Positions 54,611-63,545 of a stretch of 64,000 bases of DNA are shown here, in pieces (position 1 is the first letter of the stretch; every line of letters begins with the position of its first letter). The DNA is taken from assembly GCF_040833965.1 (NCBI RefSeq), contig NZ_CP162142.1, forward strand, positions 1,947,001 through 2,011,000. The letters run 5' to 3'. Source of the DNA: Leptospira sp. WS39.C2 (GTDB lineage Bacteria > Spirochaetota > Leptospiria > Leptospirales > Leptospiraceae). The notes under the pieces were generated by a model. The model was not told the origin of the DNA. It ran no database searches and saw nothing but the letters and a program-made list of their open reading frames with translations. The translations under genes and the position numbers were made by a program.

Positions 54611-56059
54611 ATGAAACAAACGTCCCTAGACCAAGACGCAGAACAATTAAAAAACCTTGGACTCAAATCAGAATTTGAGCGTAGCATGAGTTTTTGGGAA
54701 AATTTTTCTCTTGGATTCACATACCTTTCTCCAGTTGTCGGTGTGTATTCCGTATTTGCCCTAGCCATACAAGCGGGTGGACCGCCAATGATTTGGAACT
54801 ACATCCTTGTAGGACTTGGCCAATTTTTAGTATGTTTGGTATTTGGTGAAGTAGTCTCCCAATACCCTATCTCGGGAGGAATTTATCCCTGGTCACTCCG
54901 CCTTGTTGGTGGTAAATTTGCGTGGATGTCTGCTTGGGTTTATGCTTGGGCACTCTTTACTTCTGTTGCAGCAGTTGCCGTTGGCGGTGCTCCCTTTTTA
55001 AATAACTTACTTGGAATTGAACTTGGGAATACAGGATTCATCTGGATTGCCATAGGAATGATCTTTATCTCCACCTTACTCAATTTAAGTGGGACTAAAC
55101 TCCTAGCACAAGTTGCTTTTTTCGGATTTTTATGTGAATTAGTAGGAGCCATTCTTGTTGGAGGATACTTACTTTTTTTTGCAAAGGTAAATTCCATTTC
55201 AATTTTATGGGATACATTTTCTTTTGGGGAAGGTTTTGATTATTTCCCTGCTTTTTTGGCTTCCTCAGTTGCTGCTATGTTTTGTTATTACGGATTTGAA
55301 GCTTGTGGCGATGTTGCAGAAGAAACACCAAATGCAAGTTCAGCGATTCCAAAATCAATGCGTATGACAATTTATATTGGAGGTGGTGCCGCTATCTTTA
55401 TTTGCCTTGCCCTACTTCTGTCTTTACCCAATGTCGAAAAGGCAATTTCCGGAGAAGATGCAGATCCAGTAACCACAACACTTACCACAGCAATGGGTGT
55501 AACTGGATATCGTATGGTGATTGTAGTCGTTATGATTTCCTTTTTATCTTGTTTACTAAGTTTACAAGCAGCGGCAAGCCGCCTACTTTTTTCCTTCGCT
55601 CGAGATGGAATGATATTTGGGAGCCAATATTTGAATCATCTCTCCAAAAAAGGAAAAGTACCAACCAAAGCCCTTATCGTTACTGGGATCATCCCAATCA
55701 TCATCACAAGTATTGGGCATTGGTTACAAGATACAGTGACTACTATCATAAGTTTTGCTTCATGTGGAATTTATGTTGCGTTTCAGATGGTAGTTTTTGG
55801 AGCATTGTATGCGAGAGCCAAAGGTTGGAAACCTCAAGGTTCTTTTACGCTAGGGAAATATGGAACTGTAATTAATGTACTAGCTCTTGTGTATGGAATC
55901 ATTGCTGTTTCCAATATGGTTTGGCCCAGGTCACCGGAAGAACCTTGGTTCATTAATTATGGAATGATTTTCACTTCATTAGTTGTTGTCTCCACTGGAT
56001 TTTTGTATCTATTTTCTGCAAAACCTCATATCAGAAAAAAATACGAAAAAAATATCTAA
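54611..56059 (+). CDS. APC-superfamily amino-acid permease
   Basis: A 482-aa, twelve-helix amino-acid/polyamine/organocation transporter. Seen: the first-helix unwound GFTYLSPVVGVYSVFALA, the YPISGGIYPW turn, and FGGALYARAKGW-like C-terminal part. Closest in style to the UGA4/GABA-permease-type (ACT) branch. Substrate unknown. AGGT before the ATG is a weak Shine-Dalgarno. Confidence 0.87.
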   Translation: MKQTSLDQDAEQLKNLGLKSEFERSMSFWENFSLGFTYLSPVVGVYSVFALAIQAGGPPMIWNYILVGLGQFLVCLVFGEVVSQYPISGGIYPWSLRLVGGKFAWMSAWVYAWALFTSVAAVAVGGAPFLNNLLGIELGNTGFIWIAIGMIFISTLLNLSGTKLLAQVAFFGFLCELVGAILVGGYLLFFAKVNSISILWDTFSFGEGFDYFPAFLASSVAAMFCYYGFEACGDVAEETPNASSAIPKSMRMTIYIGGGAAIFICLALLLSLPNVEKAISGEDADPVTTTLTTAMGVTGYRMVIVVVMISFLSCLLSLQAAASRLLFSFARDGMIFGSQYLNHLSKKGKVPTKALIVTGIIPIIITSIGHWLQDTVTTIISFASCGIYVAFQMVVFGALYARAKGWKPQGSFTLGKYGTVINVLALVYGIIAVSNMVWPRSPEEPWFINYGMIFTSLVVVSTGFLYLFSAKPHIRKKYEKNI

Positions 56060-56087
56060 TCATTTTCAATTGGTATGGGTATAGAGT

Positions 56088-56660
56088 TTAATCTCTCTCC
56101 CATACCATCCACTCACCAAGTTCCAATTCTTTTTTCATTAAGATGCGAAAACCTGGTAATATACTACCTCCGAATCCATGGTAAGTAATCACTTTAGTTC
56201 CAGTTTTACATTTTAAAAGATTGGATTTCAAAATTTGCAAATTCTTTAAAAATAAATTCGCAGACTTTTCCTTTTCAAAATCAATTGAATAATTTCCCTT
56301 CATTGTTTCATAAAGTGGATTAAAAAGGTAATAATGAGAATGGCCAAAGGGAAAATTTACTAAAAAATCTTCGTGATTGAAGACCACTCCTTCTAACTTC
56401 AATTTTGTTTTCAGTGATTCAGAGACTTTATATAAATCCAATCGGTCTTCTATTCCATAGATCGGAAAATTACCATTCGCCAGTTTCGCTAAATACAAAC
56501 AAAACTTTCCGACACCAGAACCTAAATCCAGAATCGAGGAAACTGATTGTGTTTGTAAATATTGCCATGTAAACTCAATCACTTGCACGGGAGTCCATTG
56601 GTAAGTAGAAATGGACTTATATTTAGCAGGGAGATTAGAATCCCAAATTTGATCTGTCAT
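56088..56660 (-). CDS. Class I SAM-dependent methyltransferase
   Basis: A 190-aa Rossmann-type methyltransferase. Motif I is ILDLGSGVGKFCL (about residues 44-56), then GIEDRLDLY (acidic end of strand 2) and the NPLYET segment in place of NPPY. Substrate unknown; the NPLYE might point to a DOT1/PrmA-like or nucleic-acid N-methyltransferase, but this is not decisive. I choose the ATG preceded by AGGGGATG; a TTG six codons earlier is also in frame. Confidence 0.75.
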   Translation of the reverse strand: MTDQIWDSNLPAKYKSISTYQWTPVQVIEFTWQYLQTQSVSSILDLGSGVGKFCLYLAKLANGNFPIYGIEDRLDLYKVSESLKTKLKLEGVVFNHEDFLVNFPFGHSHYYLFNPLYETMKGNYSIDFEKEKSANLFLKNLQILKSNLLKCKTGTKVITYHGFGGSILPGFRILMKKELELGEWMVWERD

Positions 56661-56739
56661 CACATCCCCTACATCCAAACTATTTTCCTTTTGAAAAATT
56701 GGTTTCTCATTTTCCTTAGATCTGTTAAACCTTGCCTCT

Positions 56740-56961
56740 ATGGATCAAAAAATACAGTACTTAAACCAGATGATCGAGATCATTGACACAAAAGTATCAA
56801 TCTTCAAAAAAAACAAATCCAAACTCCCCCAAGCTGCCTACCAAGCAGAAAAACAGGTACTGACTAGGACCATCCAAGACACCATCCAGTTGGCAGAAGA
56901 AATCAAACCAGTACCTTTTTCTTTGATCAATGATTTGAAGTCTTTGATCAAACAATTATAA
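56740..56961 (+). CDS. Small helical protein of unknown function
   Basis: A 73-aa predicted coiled-coil/helical protein (YLNQMIEIIDTKVSIF, AEKQVLTRTIQDTIQLAEEI) with no family I recognise. It lies between a divergent methyltransferase and the flavoprotein gene, which begins 20 bases after its stop. Codon use looks like its neighbours, so it is probably real. Confidence 0.55.
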   Translation: MDQKIQYLNQMIEIIDTKVSIFKKNKSKLPQAAYQAEKQVLTRTIQDTIQLAEEIKPVPFSLINDLKSLIKQL

Positions 56962-56981
56962 GGATTCTTTTATACGTCTAA

Positions 56982-58094
56982 TTGATTGTGAATGATTTTG
57001 TTTTGAATCCAAACAAACCTCCTATTATCATTGGGTCAGGGATCACTGGTGCAACCATATCCATGATGAAACCTGAATTTTCTTTGTATGACAAAGCTAG
57101 GTATCCAGGAGGACGGGTTTCCACAAAACAATTGCAAGAGAACGGAATCCGTTTCGACATTGGAGCTACAATGTTTCGAGACCAAATGGAAATAGATTGG
57201 TTAGGAAAAGTAACACAGTACAATCTATTTGAAATTTGGAATACAAACGGAGTCAAAATAGAAACAAAATCCATTTATGACAAAAACCATCATTTTCCAA
57301 TAGAAGGAATGGAATCGATTGTAAAAGGGATGTTAAAGGACAAATCATCTCACCAAAGTCATACCTTAAAATCATTGAAAAAAAAAGACAATCATAGTTG
57401 GGAATGCATTTTTTACTCCAATGCCAACAAACAATTTGTTTCTGTTGATACTTCTCAGGTAATTTTTACCCTTCCTATCCCACAAATTTTAGAACTATTT
57501 ACAAATTCAGAAGCAACAATTGAGTTCAAACGCTGGAAAGATTTTTTAGAAACCTACAACGACTATCGCAAAACTCTCGTTTGTTTATTTTCTTGGGATC
57601 ATTGGAAACCTGATTTAAACTCGTTAGGTTTAAACTTGGAAAATCAAATCCCGATTACAACAAGTTTACAAAGAGGAGAAGATTGGGAATACCAAAGTTG
57701 GGAGCATATCAAATACCAGAATGACTCGAGTAAAGGAGCTAACTTACTTGTCCAATTTTCTTCCCTGTTTTCGGAAACTCATTTTGAGTATTGGATGGAC
57801 CAAGAAAAAAAACCGACTCCCTTTTATCAGGAAATGCTCACTACAGGTGTTAAGGAAAAATGGGATACTCCTTCTCCAGATGGCATCTTCTTACACCGAT
57901 GGAAATATGCCCAAGCACAAATGCCACTCCTTGGCCGCGAAGGTGCACTCAAATTGGATTCGGAAGAATTTTCCGAATGGAAAACTCTATGTAAAGAAAC
58001 AGGGATAATGGTCTTAGGGGATTGGATGTTTGGTTCCAAAATAGAACGTATTATAGGTGGAGTTCATTTCCTAATCCATAATGGTATCTTATGA
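56982..58094 (+). CDS. Renalase-like FAD/NAD(P)-dependent oxidoreductase
   Basis: A 370-aa flavoprotein with an N-terminal Rossmann motif (IIGSGITGA, about 15-23) and the second-strand KARYPGGRVST, matching the KSRGxGGRMxT of renalase-type amine-oxidase relatives. The last part has MLGDWMFGSKIER, the conserved FAD-contact GDW-x-G. Substrate unknown; bacterial renalases oxidise 2/6-dihydro-NAD(P) isomers. TTG start chosen, with GTG two codons later as alternative. Overlaps the end of the convergent DUF1499 gene by 6 bases. Confidence 0.75.
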   Translation: MIVNDFVLNPNKPPIIIGSGITGATISMMKPEFSLYDKARYPGGRVSTKQLQENGIRFDIGATMFRDQMEIDWLGKVTQYNLFEIWNTNGVKIETKSIYDKNHHFPIEGMESIVKGMLKDKSSHQSHTLKSLKKKDNHSWECIFYSNANKQFVSVDTSQVIFTLPIPQILELFTNSEATIEFKRWKDFLETYNDYRKTLVCLFSWDHWKPDLNSLGLNLENQIPITTSLQRGEDWEYQSWEHIKYQNDSSKGANLLVQFSSLFSETHFEYWMDQEKKPTPFYQEMLTTGVKEKWDTPSPDGIFLHRWKYAQAQMPLLGREGALKLDSEEFSEWKTLCKETGIMVLGDWMFGSKIERIIGGVHFLIHNGIL

Positions 58095-58526
58095 TTCTTC
58101 TTTGCTTAGAATTTCCCGAAAGGCATTCACTCTTCTTCGATTAGCAAAAATATCCCATAAACCAAGGATGGATTGGGATCTTACTTGTGCTTCCTTTTTA
58201 TCATTCGGAAAATAAACCTCTACACGATCGGGGAATCGAAAGACCTTTGTAAAAAAGATGATCCTTATGTATTCGCCTTCTTTTTCTTCACTGATAAAAA
58301 TGTTTTCTGATTCATGAAAGTATTTTGAAATTCTTTGGTATGCAACTTCTTTCGAAGTAGAATAAACTATAGGATCCACTTTATGTATGAAATTATATTT
58401 CATACTTTGGCTTGATACACAGTTAGGTGAAGGTGGGCAACCTCGTAATTCACCTTCGTCCACTCCAGAAAAGGGACTGAGGACACTCATACAACAGATA
58501 AAAAAAACGCCAATAGCTGCTTCCAT
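58089..58526 (-). CDS. DUF1499 family protein
   Basis: A 145-aa protein with the DUF1499 core: GCPPSPNCVSSQ near residue 30, a hydrophobic strand pair and the closing RSQSILGLWDIFANRRRVNAFR, equivalent to the family's RSxSRxGxxDxGxNRxR. A hydrophobic N-terminus (IGVFFICCM) may be a signal or membrane anchor. Function of the family is unknown. GGAG lies eight bases before the ATG. The alpha/beta hydrolase gene diverges from it. Confidence 0.85.
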   Translation of the reverse strand: MEAAIGVFFICCMSVLSPFSGVDEGELRGCPPSPNCVSSQSMKYNFIHKVDPIVYSTSKEVAYQRISKYFHESENIFISEEKEGEYIRIIFFTKVFRFPDRVEVYFPNDKKEAQVRSQSILGLWDIFANRRRVNAFREILSKEES

Positions 58527-58596
58527 TGCTCCATGAAATGGATTGAGACTTTTTTTTACTTGCAGAATTTCAATTTTCGATTATTTTCCTTATCTC

Positions 58597-59481
58597 ATGA
58601 AACGGATTCTCAAACTCTTATCTTTCATTTTGCTATTTAGTATCATCCTACTTTTTGGAATTGGATATTATTTTGCAGGTTTAGTTTTATACCCCAAAGT
58701 TCGCTGTAACCCAGACCACCATGTATATTGTGATGGTCCGAGAGAATTGGGATTACCATTTGAAGAAGTGACATTGACTACGGAAGACAAATTAAACCTT
58801 GTTAGTTACTGGATCCCAGCCAAACAATCAAAAGGTACGATTCTTATGGTTCATGGGCATGGGGGCCAAAGGAATGAAGGGTTACGATTTTCCAAAAGTT
58901 TACATGAAACCGGATATAACTTATTATTACTAAGTTTACGCAGAAACCATGGTGGGTATGCAACCATGGGAGGACTCGAACAAAAAGATGTGGATGCGGC
59001 TCTTCAGTTCCTAAAGGAAAAAGGAGAAACCAAAATTGGTATCTTTGGTTTTTCTATGGGATCTGCCACAAGTATCATCGCTATGGCAAACCATCCAGAA
59101 ATCCAAGCGGGTCTTTTTAGCAGTGGGTATGTGAGTGCGATGGATGTTCTTATTGAATCTGCCAAACGTGATTTTGGAATTCCTTATTATCCACTTATCC
59201 CCTTTGTGAAATTGGTATTAGACTATCGCAGTGGAATTGATATGAATTCAGTAAGACCCATTGACCACATAACAAAGATCCACCCAAGACCCATTGCCAT
59301 ATTTCATTGTAAGATGGACGATTATGTGGACTACCACCATGCCGAAGATTTATTAGCAGCGGCAAAAGAACCAAAAAGTTTATGGGCACCGGAATGCAAT
59401 CGACATGAACGGATTTGGAATTTTGATCCGAAGGAAGCCGAAAAAAGGACAGTTGGGTTTTTTAAAGAATATTTGAAATGA
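58597..59481 (+). CDS. Membrane-anchored alpha/beta hydrolase
   Basis: A 294-aa serine hydrolase fold protein. An N-terminal hydrophobic helix (about 3-28) is a signal anchor; then VHGHGGQRNEG (oxyanion region), GFSMGSAT (nucleophile Ser in GxSxG), and the late Asp in HCKMDDYVDYHHA followed by HERIWNF for the catalytic His. This resembles the YfhR/BEM46-like family. I use the ATG giving MKRILKLL; a start 18 codons upstream is open. Substrate unknown. There is no strong Shine-Dalgarno. Confidence 0.82.
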   Translation: MKRILKLLSFILLFSIILLFGIGYYFAGLVLYPKVRCNPDHHVYCDGPRELGLPFEEVTLTTEDKLNLVSYWIPAKQSKGTILMVHGHGGQRNEGLRFSKSLHETGYNLLLLSLRRNHGGYATMGGLEQKDVDAALQFLKEKGETKIGIFGFSMGSATSIIAMANHPEIQAGLFSSGYVSAMDVLIESAKRDFGIPYYPLIPFVKLVLDYRSGIDMNSVRPIDHITKIHPRPIAIFHCKMDDYVDYHHAEDLLAAAKEPKSLWAPECNRHERIWNFDPKEAEKRTVGFFKEYLK

Positions 59482-59522
59482 AACGAATCAATATAATATT
59501 GTCTATTCGCATCTGACAGTCT

Positions 59523-59556
59523 CCAAGTCTCAAACAAGTATTCGTTTGAAACTTGG
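59523..59556. other. Hairpin after the alpha/beta hydrolase gene
   Basis: CCAAGT-C-TCAAAC pairs with GTTTGA-A-ACTTGG, 12 pairs with one mismatch, around an eight-base loop. There is no T-run on either strand, so it is not a standard terminator. Otherwise the 254-base gap here shows no gene. Confidence 0.4.
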
Positions 59557-59735
59557 ATCAGAAACCATTCCTTCACAAACACTATCAGTGGATTCTTTTG
59601 TGAGGCGAATTTTACCGACTTTAAATTTTTAGGAATATTTTTCTCGCAACTAGGATAAAAAATTTACGGAATTCAATTTCACCTAATTATTTTGTCCTAC
59701 CAGAATAGTATTGTTACTTTTAAAGAAGGTAACCC

Positions 59736-60209
59736 ATGATACTCAATCCTCCCAATCGATACGACTTTGACCTACTCAATGATGAAGATTCAGACCTCTA
59801 TACTTATACCTTTGATTTACCTAAATTGGAGAAAATTTCTCCATATTATGGCCAATCAGTTTGGGAATCCTTAACAAAAGCACTGAAAGATTTTGTACCT
59901 GACAAATCGACAAATTTTGTCATTTTTAGCGGAGATGATTTCTACGATGGTCTTCCCTATTCCTACCAAATCGGAATTCTAGGCGATATCGAAAACAATT
60001 TGCACAAAATTCTAATGCAAGAATTTGAAAAACACGAAGCTTTCAACGAATTTTATCTTTCGGAGAATGAATATCTGATAGCCCAATACCGATTTTACAA
60101 AAAGAAAGTCTACATATACAATCAATTGGAAACTGAACCATATTTTGATGAGACTGTGGGACGAAAGGTATACCCGAGATACTTACTCCATGAAGATATG
60201 ATGGAATAA
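59736..60209 (+). CDS. Hypothetical acidic protein
   Basis: A 157-aa soluble acidic protein (DLLNDEDSDLYTYTF, NFVIFSGDDFYDGLPYS, FYKKKVYIYNQLE), with no family recognised, signal peptide or membrane segment. AAGGT lies eight bases before the ATG. It borders the transposase relic, so it may be accessory, though its composition is like the rest of the window. Confidence 0.6.
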   Translation: MILNPPNRYDFDLLNDEDSDLYTYTFDLPKLEKISPYYGQSVWESLTKALKDFVPDKSTNFVIFSGDDFYDGLPYSYQIGILGDIENNLHKILMQEFEKHEAFNEFYLSENEYLIAQYRFYKKKVYIYNQLETEPYFDETVGRKVYPRYLLHEDMME

Positions 60210-60319
60210 GTATCTTAAGTCAAAAACAACTGGGTCAAATGAATTGCCATAGGCAATCAACATTTCGAAAGTAAAAGCCTGTAGCGGTAGCTGGCTCAGT
60301 TGTCCTCTATTCCTCAAGC

Positions 60320-60820
60320 CTTAGAGCCAACAAACATAGATCCAGACGAAACAAGGGAGGAACTGCTTCGATTTACTTAAGTAACTCAATTGGAGGAGAA
60401 CAGAAAGGGACACTTGTCCATACTGTGGGTATTAATGGAGGGACGACCTTCTTCAAAAGTATTCCACTGAACAACCAACATTACTTTGAGAAGGATCTGA
60501 ATGAAAAGATACCGAAGAGTGTCACTCTCTTCACAGATGAGGGATACAACTTCTTGTGGTATCGTCCCAATCATAGATCCGTGAATCACTCAAAGAAATC
60601 AAATGATCCAAGATACAACTTGAGTCGTGAGAGATGGGTCACTAAAGAGGGTGTGAGTTCCAATGGAGCTGAGGCGAGAAACAATCTATTAAAGCAAAGT
60701 TTCCGCAGTTATGGGTTCTTAAGTTGTAAGTGGGTACAATTGGCATTGGATGAGATTAGTTTCTTAGGAAACGTAAGGTTTGTTCCTGAACTACGAAATC
60801 TTCTGAGTTTGGGGGATTCT
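60320..60820 (+). pseudogene. Decayed IS1595/ISXO2-type transposase (3' part)
   Basis: An open frame here reads QKGTLVHTVGINGGTTFF, TLFTDEGYNFLWY and RSVNHSKK, then SSNGAEARNNLLK and WVQLALDEISFLGNVRF. This matches the second half of ISXO2-like transposases: the TDEG aspartate, the VNHS histidine motif and the third acidic residue in the helix before LLK. The first catalytic Asp region (VEVDE-type) and the zinc-ribbon N-terminus are missing, and no terminal inverted repeats are seen, so it is a relic. The first 110 bases after the preceding gene hold nothing I can identify. Identity is by motif only. Confidence 0.7.
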
Positions 60821-60847
60821 AGAAATGTGGGCTTCGGTGATTACCAC

Positions 60848-60865
60848 TGCTCGAAGGGGGACTCG
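60848..60865 (-). repeat. Distal copy of the tRNA-Leu 3' end (att-like)
   Basis: Exact 18-base match to the 3' end of the tRNA-Leu gene at 61047-61064, from the T-loop to the discriminator base, in the same orientation, 199 bases away. It is not part of a complete tRNA. This is the typical core shared by attL and attR of elements that integrate at tRNA genes. Confidence 0.85.
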
Positions 60866-61046
60866 CCCTCTCCGCTGTTTGGACTTCCTGTCCAAACGAC
60901 GCTCCGAGGCACGGTTTTGTTCGACGCCTCCCATCCTGGGAGGCTTTCCCAAATAATCGCTCTCTATGGGTCGCAATCATTTGGCTCTCAAAACTGTTCG
61001 AGTCAAATGGTTCGTATATAATGATTGTTTTGTGAAAAATTTGATT
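60866..61046 (-). other. Hairpin-rich spacer between the two tRNA-Leu end copies
   Basis: 181 bases with three perfect or near-perfect hairpins: GTTTGGAC/GTCCAAAC (60877-60897, loop of five), GCCTCCC/GGGAGGC (60926-60944, loop of five) and CATTTGGCTC/GAGTCAAATG (60978-61009, ten pairs including one G-T). GC content is visibly higher than the surroundings over its first half. No plausible gene; the open frames here are tRNA-end artefacts. It could be a structured RNA, a repeated element or the scar of a lost island. Confidence 0.55.
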
Positions 61047-61064
61047 TGCTCGAAGGGGGACTCG
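61047..61064 (-). repeat. tRNA-proximal copy of the 18-base att-like repeat
   Basis: The natural 3' end of the tRNA-Leu gene (T-loop end, T-stem 3' strand, acceptor 3' strand, discriminator A), repeated exactly at 60848-60865. Confidence 0.85.
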
Positions 61065-61128
61065 AACCCCCACACCTTGCGGCACTACCACCTCAAAGTA
61101 GCGTGTCTACCAATTCCACCATCCGAGC
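61047..61128 (-). tRNA. tRNA-Leu (anticodon GAG)
   Basis: A complete cloverleaf on the minus strand: acceptor GCTCGGA / TTCGAGC (one G-T pair), D-arm with AATTGGTAGAC, anticodon stem CTACT / GGTAG with loop TTGAGGT (anticodon GAG, 61092-61094), the long class II variable arm (GCC-GCAA-GGT), and T-arm GGGGG-TTCGAGT-CCCCC. Discriminator A as expected for leucine. The CCA end is not encoded. It reads CUC and CUU codons. Confidence 0.95.
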
Positions 61129-61233
61129 GAGTGTATATGTGGACAGGTTAGGAAAACGGGTTCTTTCGTCAAGGAGATGAATTTTCTCTTGTCACTTGCC
61201 CTTAGTTTTCAGTAGGTTGTAGGGGTCATCAGT

Positions 61234-61872
61234 ATGCAAGTTTCCGATTTAGCCTTTCGATTTAAATTACTCTTACTTGGGTTTTTATCACCCCTGTTTC
61301 TATGTTTGGGATTCTTGTTTTCAAGCCCCTATTGGTTAGGAACAAACGACCCTTACCAAAAATCAGACATTGCGGTATTAGAAATCACCGAATCATTGCC
61401 GAATCAAAAACAGCTAAAAACAATCGCAAATCTGTATACAAAATCTGATTTTAAAAAGCTAATCCTTGTTAGCAAAGAAGATAAATCAAAGAATTTACTT
61501 TTTGGTCCATTTGAAATGGACTTAAAGGTAAAAGAAATCCTGATTTCAAACGGAATTCCAAGTTCTCAAATCATGAGTCTTGTAATCCCGGCTTCCAAAA
61601 TGGGTGACACAGACGAGGCATCCAAAAACCTATTAAAATTAGCTGTTTCTGACAATTTAGGGTCTATATTACTCCTAACACGAGAGTTTGAAAAACGTCG
61701 TGTTTTGAATATTTACAAAAAAACATTAACCAGTTTGCCCGTGAAAGTCACAGCGTACGGTTTTCCATCTGAAATTTCAGGTTCAAATTGGTTCTTACAA
61801 GAATCGGGTGTAAAAGAAATTTCCGTAGAATTCGTACGTTATATCTATTCTTACATTAGAGGTATCCTATAA
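61234..61872 (+). CDS. YdcF/DUF218-like membrane-anchored protein
   Basis: A 212-aa protein with one N-terminal hydrophobic helix (about 12-32) and a Rossmann-like domain resembling YdcF/DUF218 (SanA-like) proteins: SDIAVLEI, the [14 protein letters not shown] segment, [12 protein letters not shown] and [19 protein letters not shown], which corresponds to the family's TSxxHxxRA strand with a Glu-Phe substitution for the usual His. Function is unknown, possibly envelope-related. lysS follows two bases after its stop, so they form one operon. Confidence 0.7.
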   Translation: MQVSDLAFRFKLLLLGFLSPLFLCLGFLFSSPYWLGTNDPYQKSDIAVLEITESLPNQKQLKTIANLYTKSDFKKLILVSKEDKSKNLLFGPFEMDLKVKEILISNGIPSSQIMSLVIPASKMGDTDEASKNLLKLAVSDNLGSILLLTREFEKRRVLNIYKKTLTSLPVKVTAYGFPSEISGSNWFLQESGVKEISVEFVRYIYSYIRGIL

Positions 61873-61873
61873 T

Positions 61874-63367
61874 ATGGATGAAATTAAAGATTCAAACGAA
61901 CTCATAGAACAACGAATTCAAAAAATAAATGATTTAAAAACAAAAGGAATCAATCCTTACCCACTTCGTTTTTTTCCAAACTCTGATTCCAAAACATTAC
62001 TTTCTAGTTTTGATCCGAACAATACGGAGAAAAAAACGTTTAAACTGGGTGGAAGGTTACATGCAAAACGTGTAATGGGAAAAGCAAGTTTTGCCCATTT
62101 AAAAGATGCAGAAGGACTTATCCAATTATATGCGACTCGTGATGATCTTGGAGAGGATAACTACTCATTATTTAAATCCCTTGACCTTGGAGATTGGATT
62201 GGCCTCGAAGGATGGTTATTCCAAACACAAAAAGGTGAAACCACTCTCCACTTAACAAATGTTCAATTGCTTGCTAAATGTATTCGCCCTCTTCCCGTTG
62301 TAAAAGAAAAAGACGGAGTAGTTTATGACGCTTTTTCGGATGTAGAACAACGTTATAGAATGCGTTATGTGGACCTTGTTGTTAATGAAAATGTTCGCGA
62401 AACATTCAAAATGCGTTCACGTATCATCTCGGAAATCCGTAAGTTTTTAACAAACGAAGGATTTTTAGAAGTGGAAACTCCAATGATGCAACCCATTGCC
62501 GGAGGAGCCGCTGCAAGACCATTTGTTACTCATCACAACACTCTCGATATGGAACTATTTTTACGAATTGCTCCAGAACTCTATTTAAAACGACTCATCG
62601 TGGGTGGAATGGACCGTGTGTTTGAACTCAATCGTAACTTTCGAAACGAAGGGATCTCCACAAAACATAACCCTGAGTTTACGATGATGGAAGCCTACAT
62701 GGCGTTTGGTGATATGGAAACTATGTTATCTCTTACAGAAAGGATGATCGTTTCAGTTGCCAATGCTATCGGAAAAGGATTAAAATTTGCTTATGGCAAA
62801 GACCAAATCGACTTATCTCCTCCATGGAAACGAGTCAAATACATCGATATCATCAAAGATTATTCTGGAATCGATTTTAGCCAAATTGTAGATGTGAAAG
62901 AAGCCATTGAAAAAGCAAAATCAAAAGGAGTTGATTCCTCCGATTCCGTTTCGATATGGAAAGTATGTGATGATGTATTTAGCACACTTGTGGAACCTCA
63001 CCTCATCCAGCCTATCTTCATTACTGATTTTCCTAAGGAACTATCTCCACTTGCAAAATCTAGAGAAGATGATCCAAAATATGTGGAACGATTTGAACCT
63101 TATGTGGCAGGCAGGGAAATCGGAAACGCATTCACTGAGTTAAACGATCCATTTGACCAAAGGGAACGATTCGAAGAGCAAGTGAAACAAAGAGAAGCTG
63201 GCGATGACGAAGCTTTTATGATGGATGATGATTATATCCGTGCACTTGAATATGGTCTTCCGCCAACAGGTGGTCTTGGGATTGGAATTGACAGACTTGT
63301 GATGTTACTCACAGACTCTCATTCAATCAGAGACACAATTCTATTCCCACTCATGCGCCCAGAATAA
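61874..63367 (+). CDS. lysS: Lysyl-tRNA synthetase, class II
   Basis: Charges tRNA-Lys. An N-terminal OB-fold anticodon-binding domain (about 55-150: [18 protein letters not shown]) and a class II core with motif 2 [18 protein letters not shown] (256-273) and motif 3 [12 protein letters not shown] near the C-terminus; [11 protein letters not shown] is the LysRS signature. 497 aa is typical. It differs from class I LysRS, found in some spirochaetes such as Borrelia and Treponema, so the form here matters for phylogeny. Terminator directly after. Confidence 0.96.
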   Translation: MDEIKDSNELIEQRIQKINDLKTKGINPYPLRFFPNSDSKTLLSSFDPNNTEKKTFKLGGRLHAKRVMGKASFAHLKDAEGLIQLYATRDDLGEDNYSLFKSLDLGDWIGLEGWLFQTQKGETTLHLTNVQLLAKCIRPLPVVKEKDGVVYDAFSDVEQRYRMRYVDLVVNENVRETFKMRSRIISEIRKFLTNEGFLEVETPMMQPIAGGAAARPFVTHHNTLDMELFLRIAPELYLKRLIVGGMDRVFELNRNFRNEGISTKHNPEFTMMEAYMAFGDMETMLSLTERMIVSVANAIGKGLKFAYGKDQIDLSPPWKRVKYIDIIKDYSGIDFSQIVDVKEAIEKAKSKGVDSSDSVSIWKVCDDVFSTLVEPHLIQPIFITDFPKELSPLAKSREDDPKYVERFEPYVAGREIGNAFTELNDPFDQRERFEEQVKQREAGDDEAFMMDDDYIRALEYGLPPTGGLGIGIDRLVMLLTDSHSIRDTILFPLMRPE

Positions 63368-63393
63368 AATTCTCAAGATTTTTTTTTAGGCAC

Positions 63394-63438
63394 AAAAAAC
63401 CTCTCTTTAACACATAAGTTTTAGAGAGGTTTTTTTTA
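63394..63438. terminator. Bidirectional terminator after lysS
   Basis: AAAAAACCTCTCT pairs with AGAGAGGTTTTTT, with a second short helix (AAC/GTT) towards the loop and a T-run of eight. The flanking A- and T-runs let it serve both the lysS transcript and the convergent gene on the right. Confidence 0.9.
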
Positions 63439-63545
63439 GGATTTTAAGTGCAAAAAGTCATCCTATGGAAGCTTTTTATTACAGCTTTTTTACGAACACC
63501 GGGGAATCGAAATTCCGCAATATTCGCAAAAAGAAAAAACCAATA

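Noticed and set aside
55303..55875. A 190-codon open frame inside the APC permease gene
   Set aside because: Same-strand shadow in another frame; residue content (Cys/Trp/Tyr-rich runs) is not protein-like, while the permease frame is clearly coding.
60819..61091. Minus-strand open frame running through the tRNA-Leu gene and the repeat
   Set aside because: Contains the translated tRNA 3' end, a well-known source of false genes.
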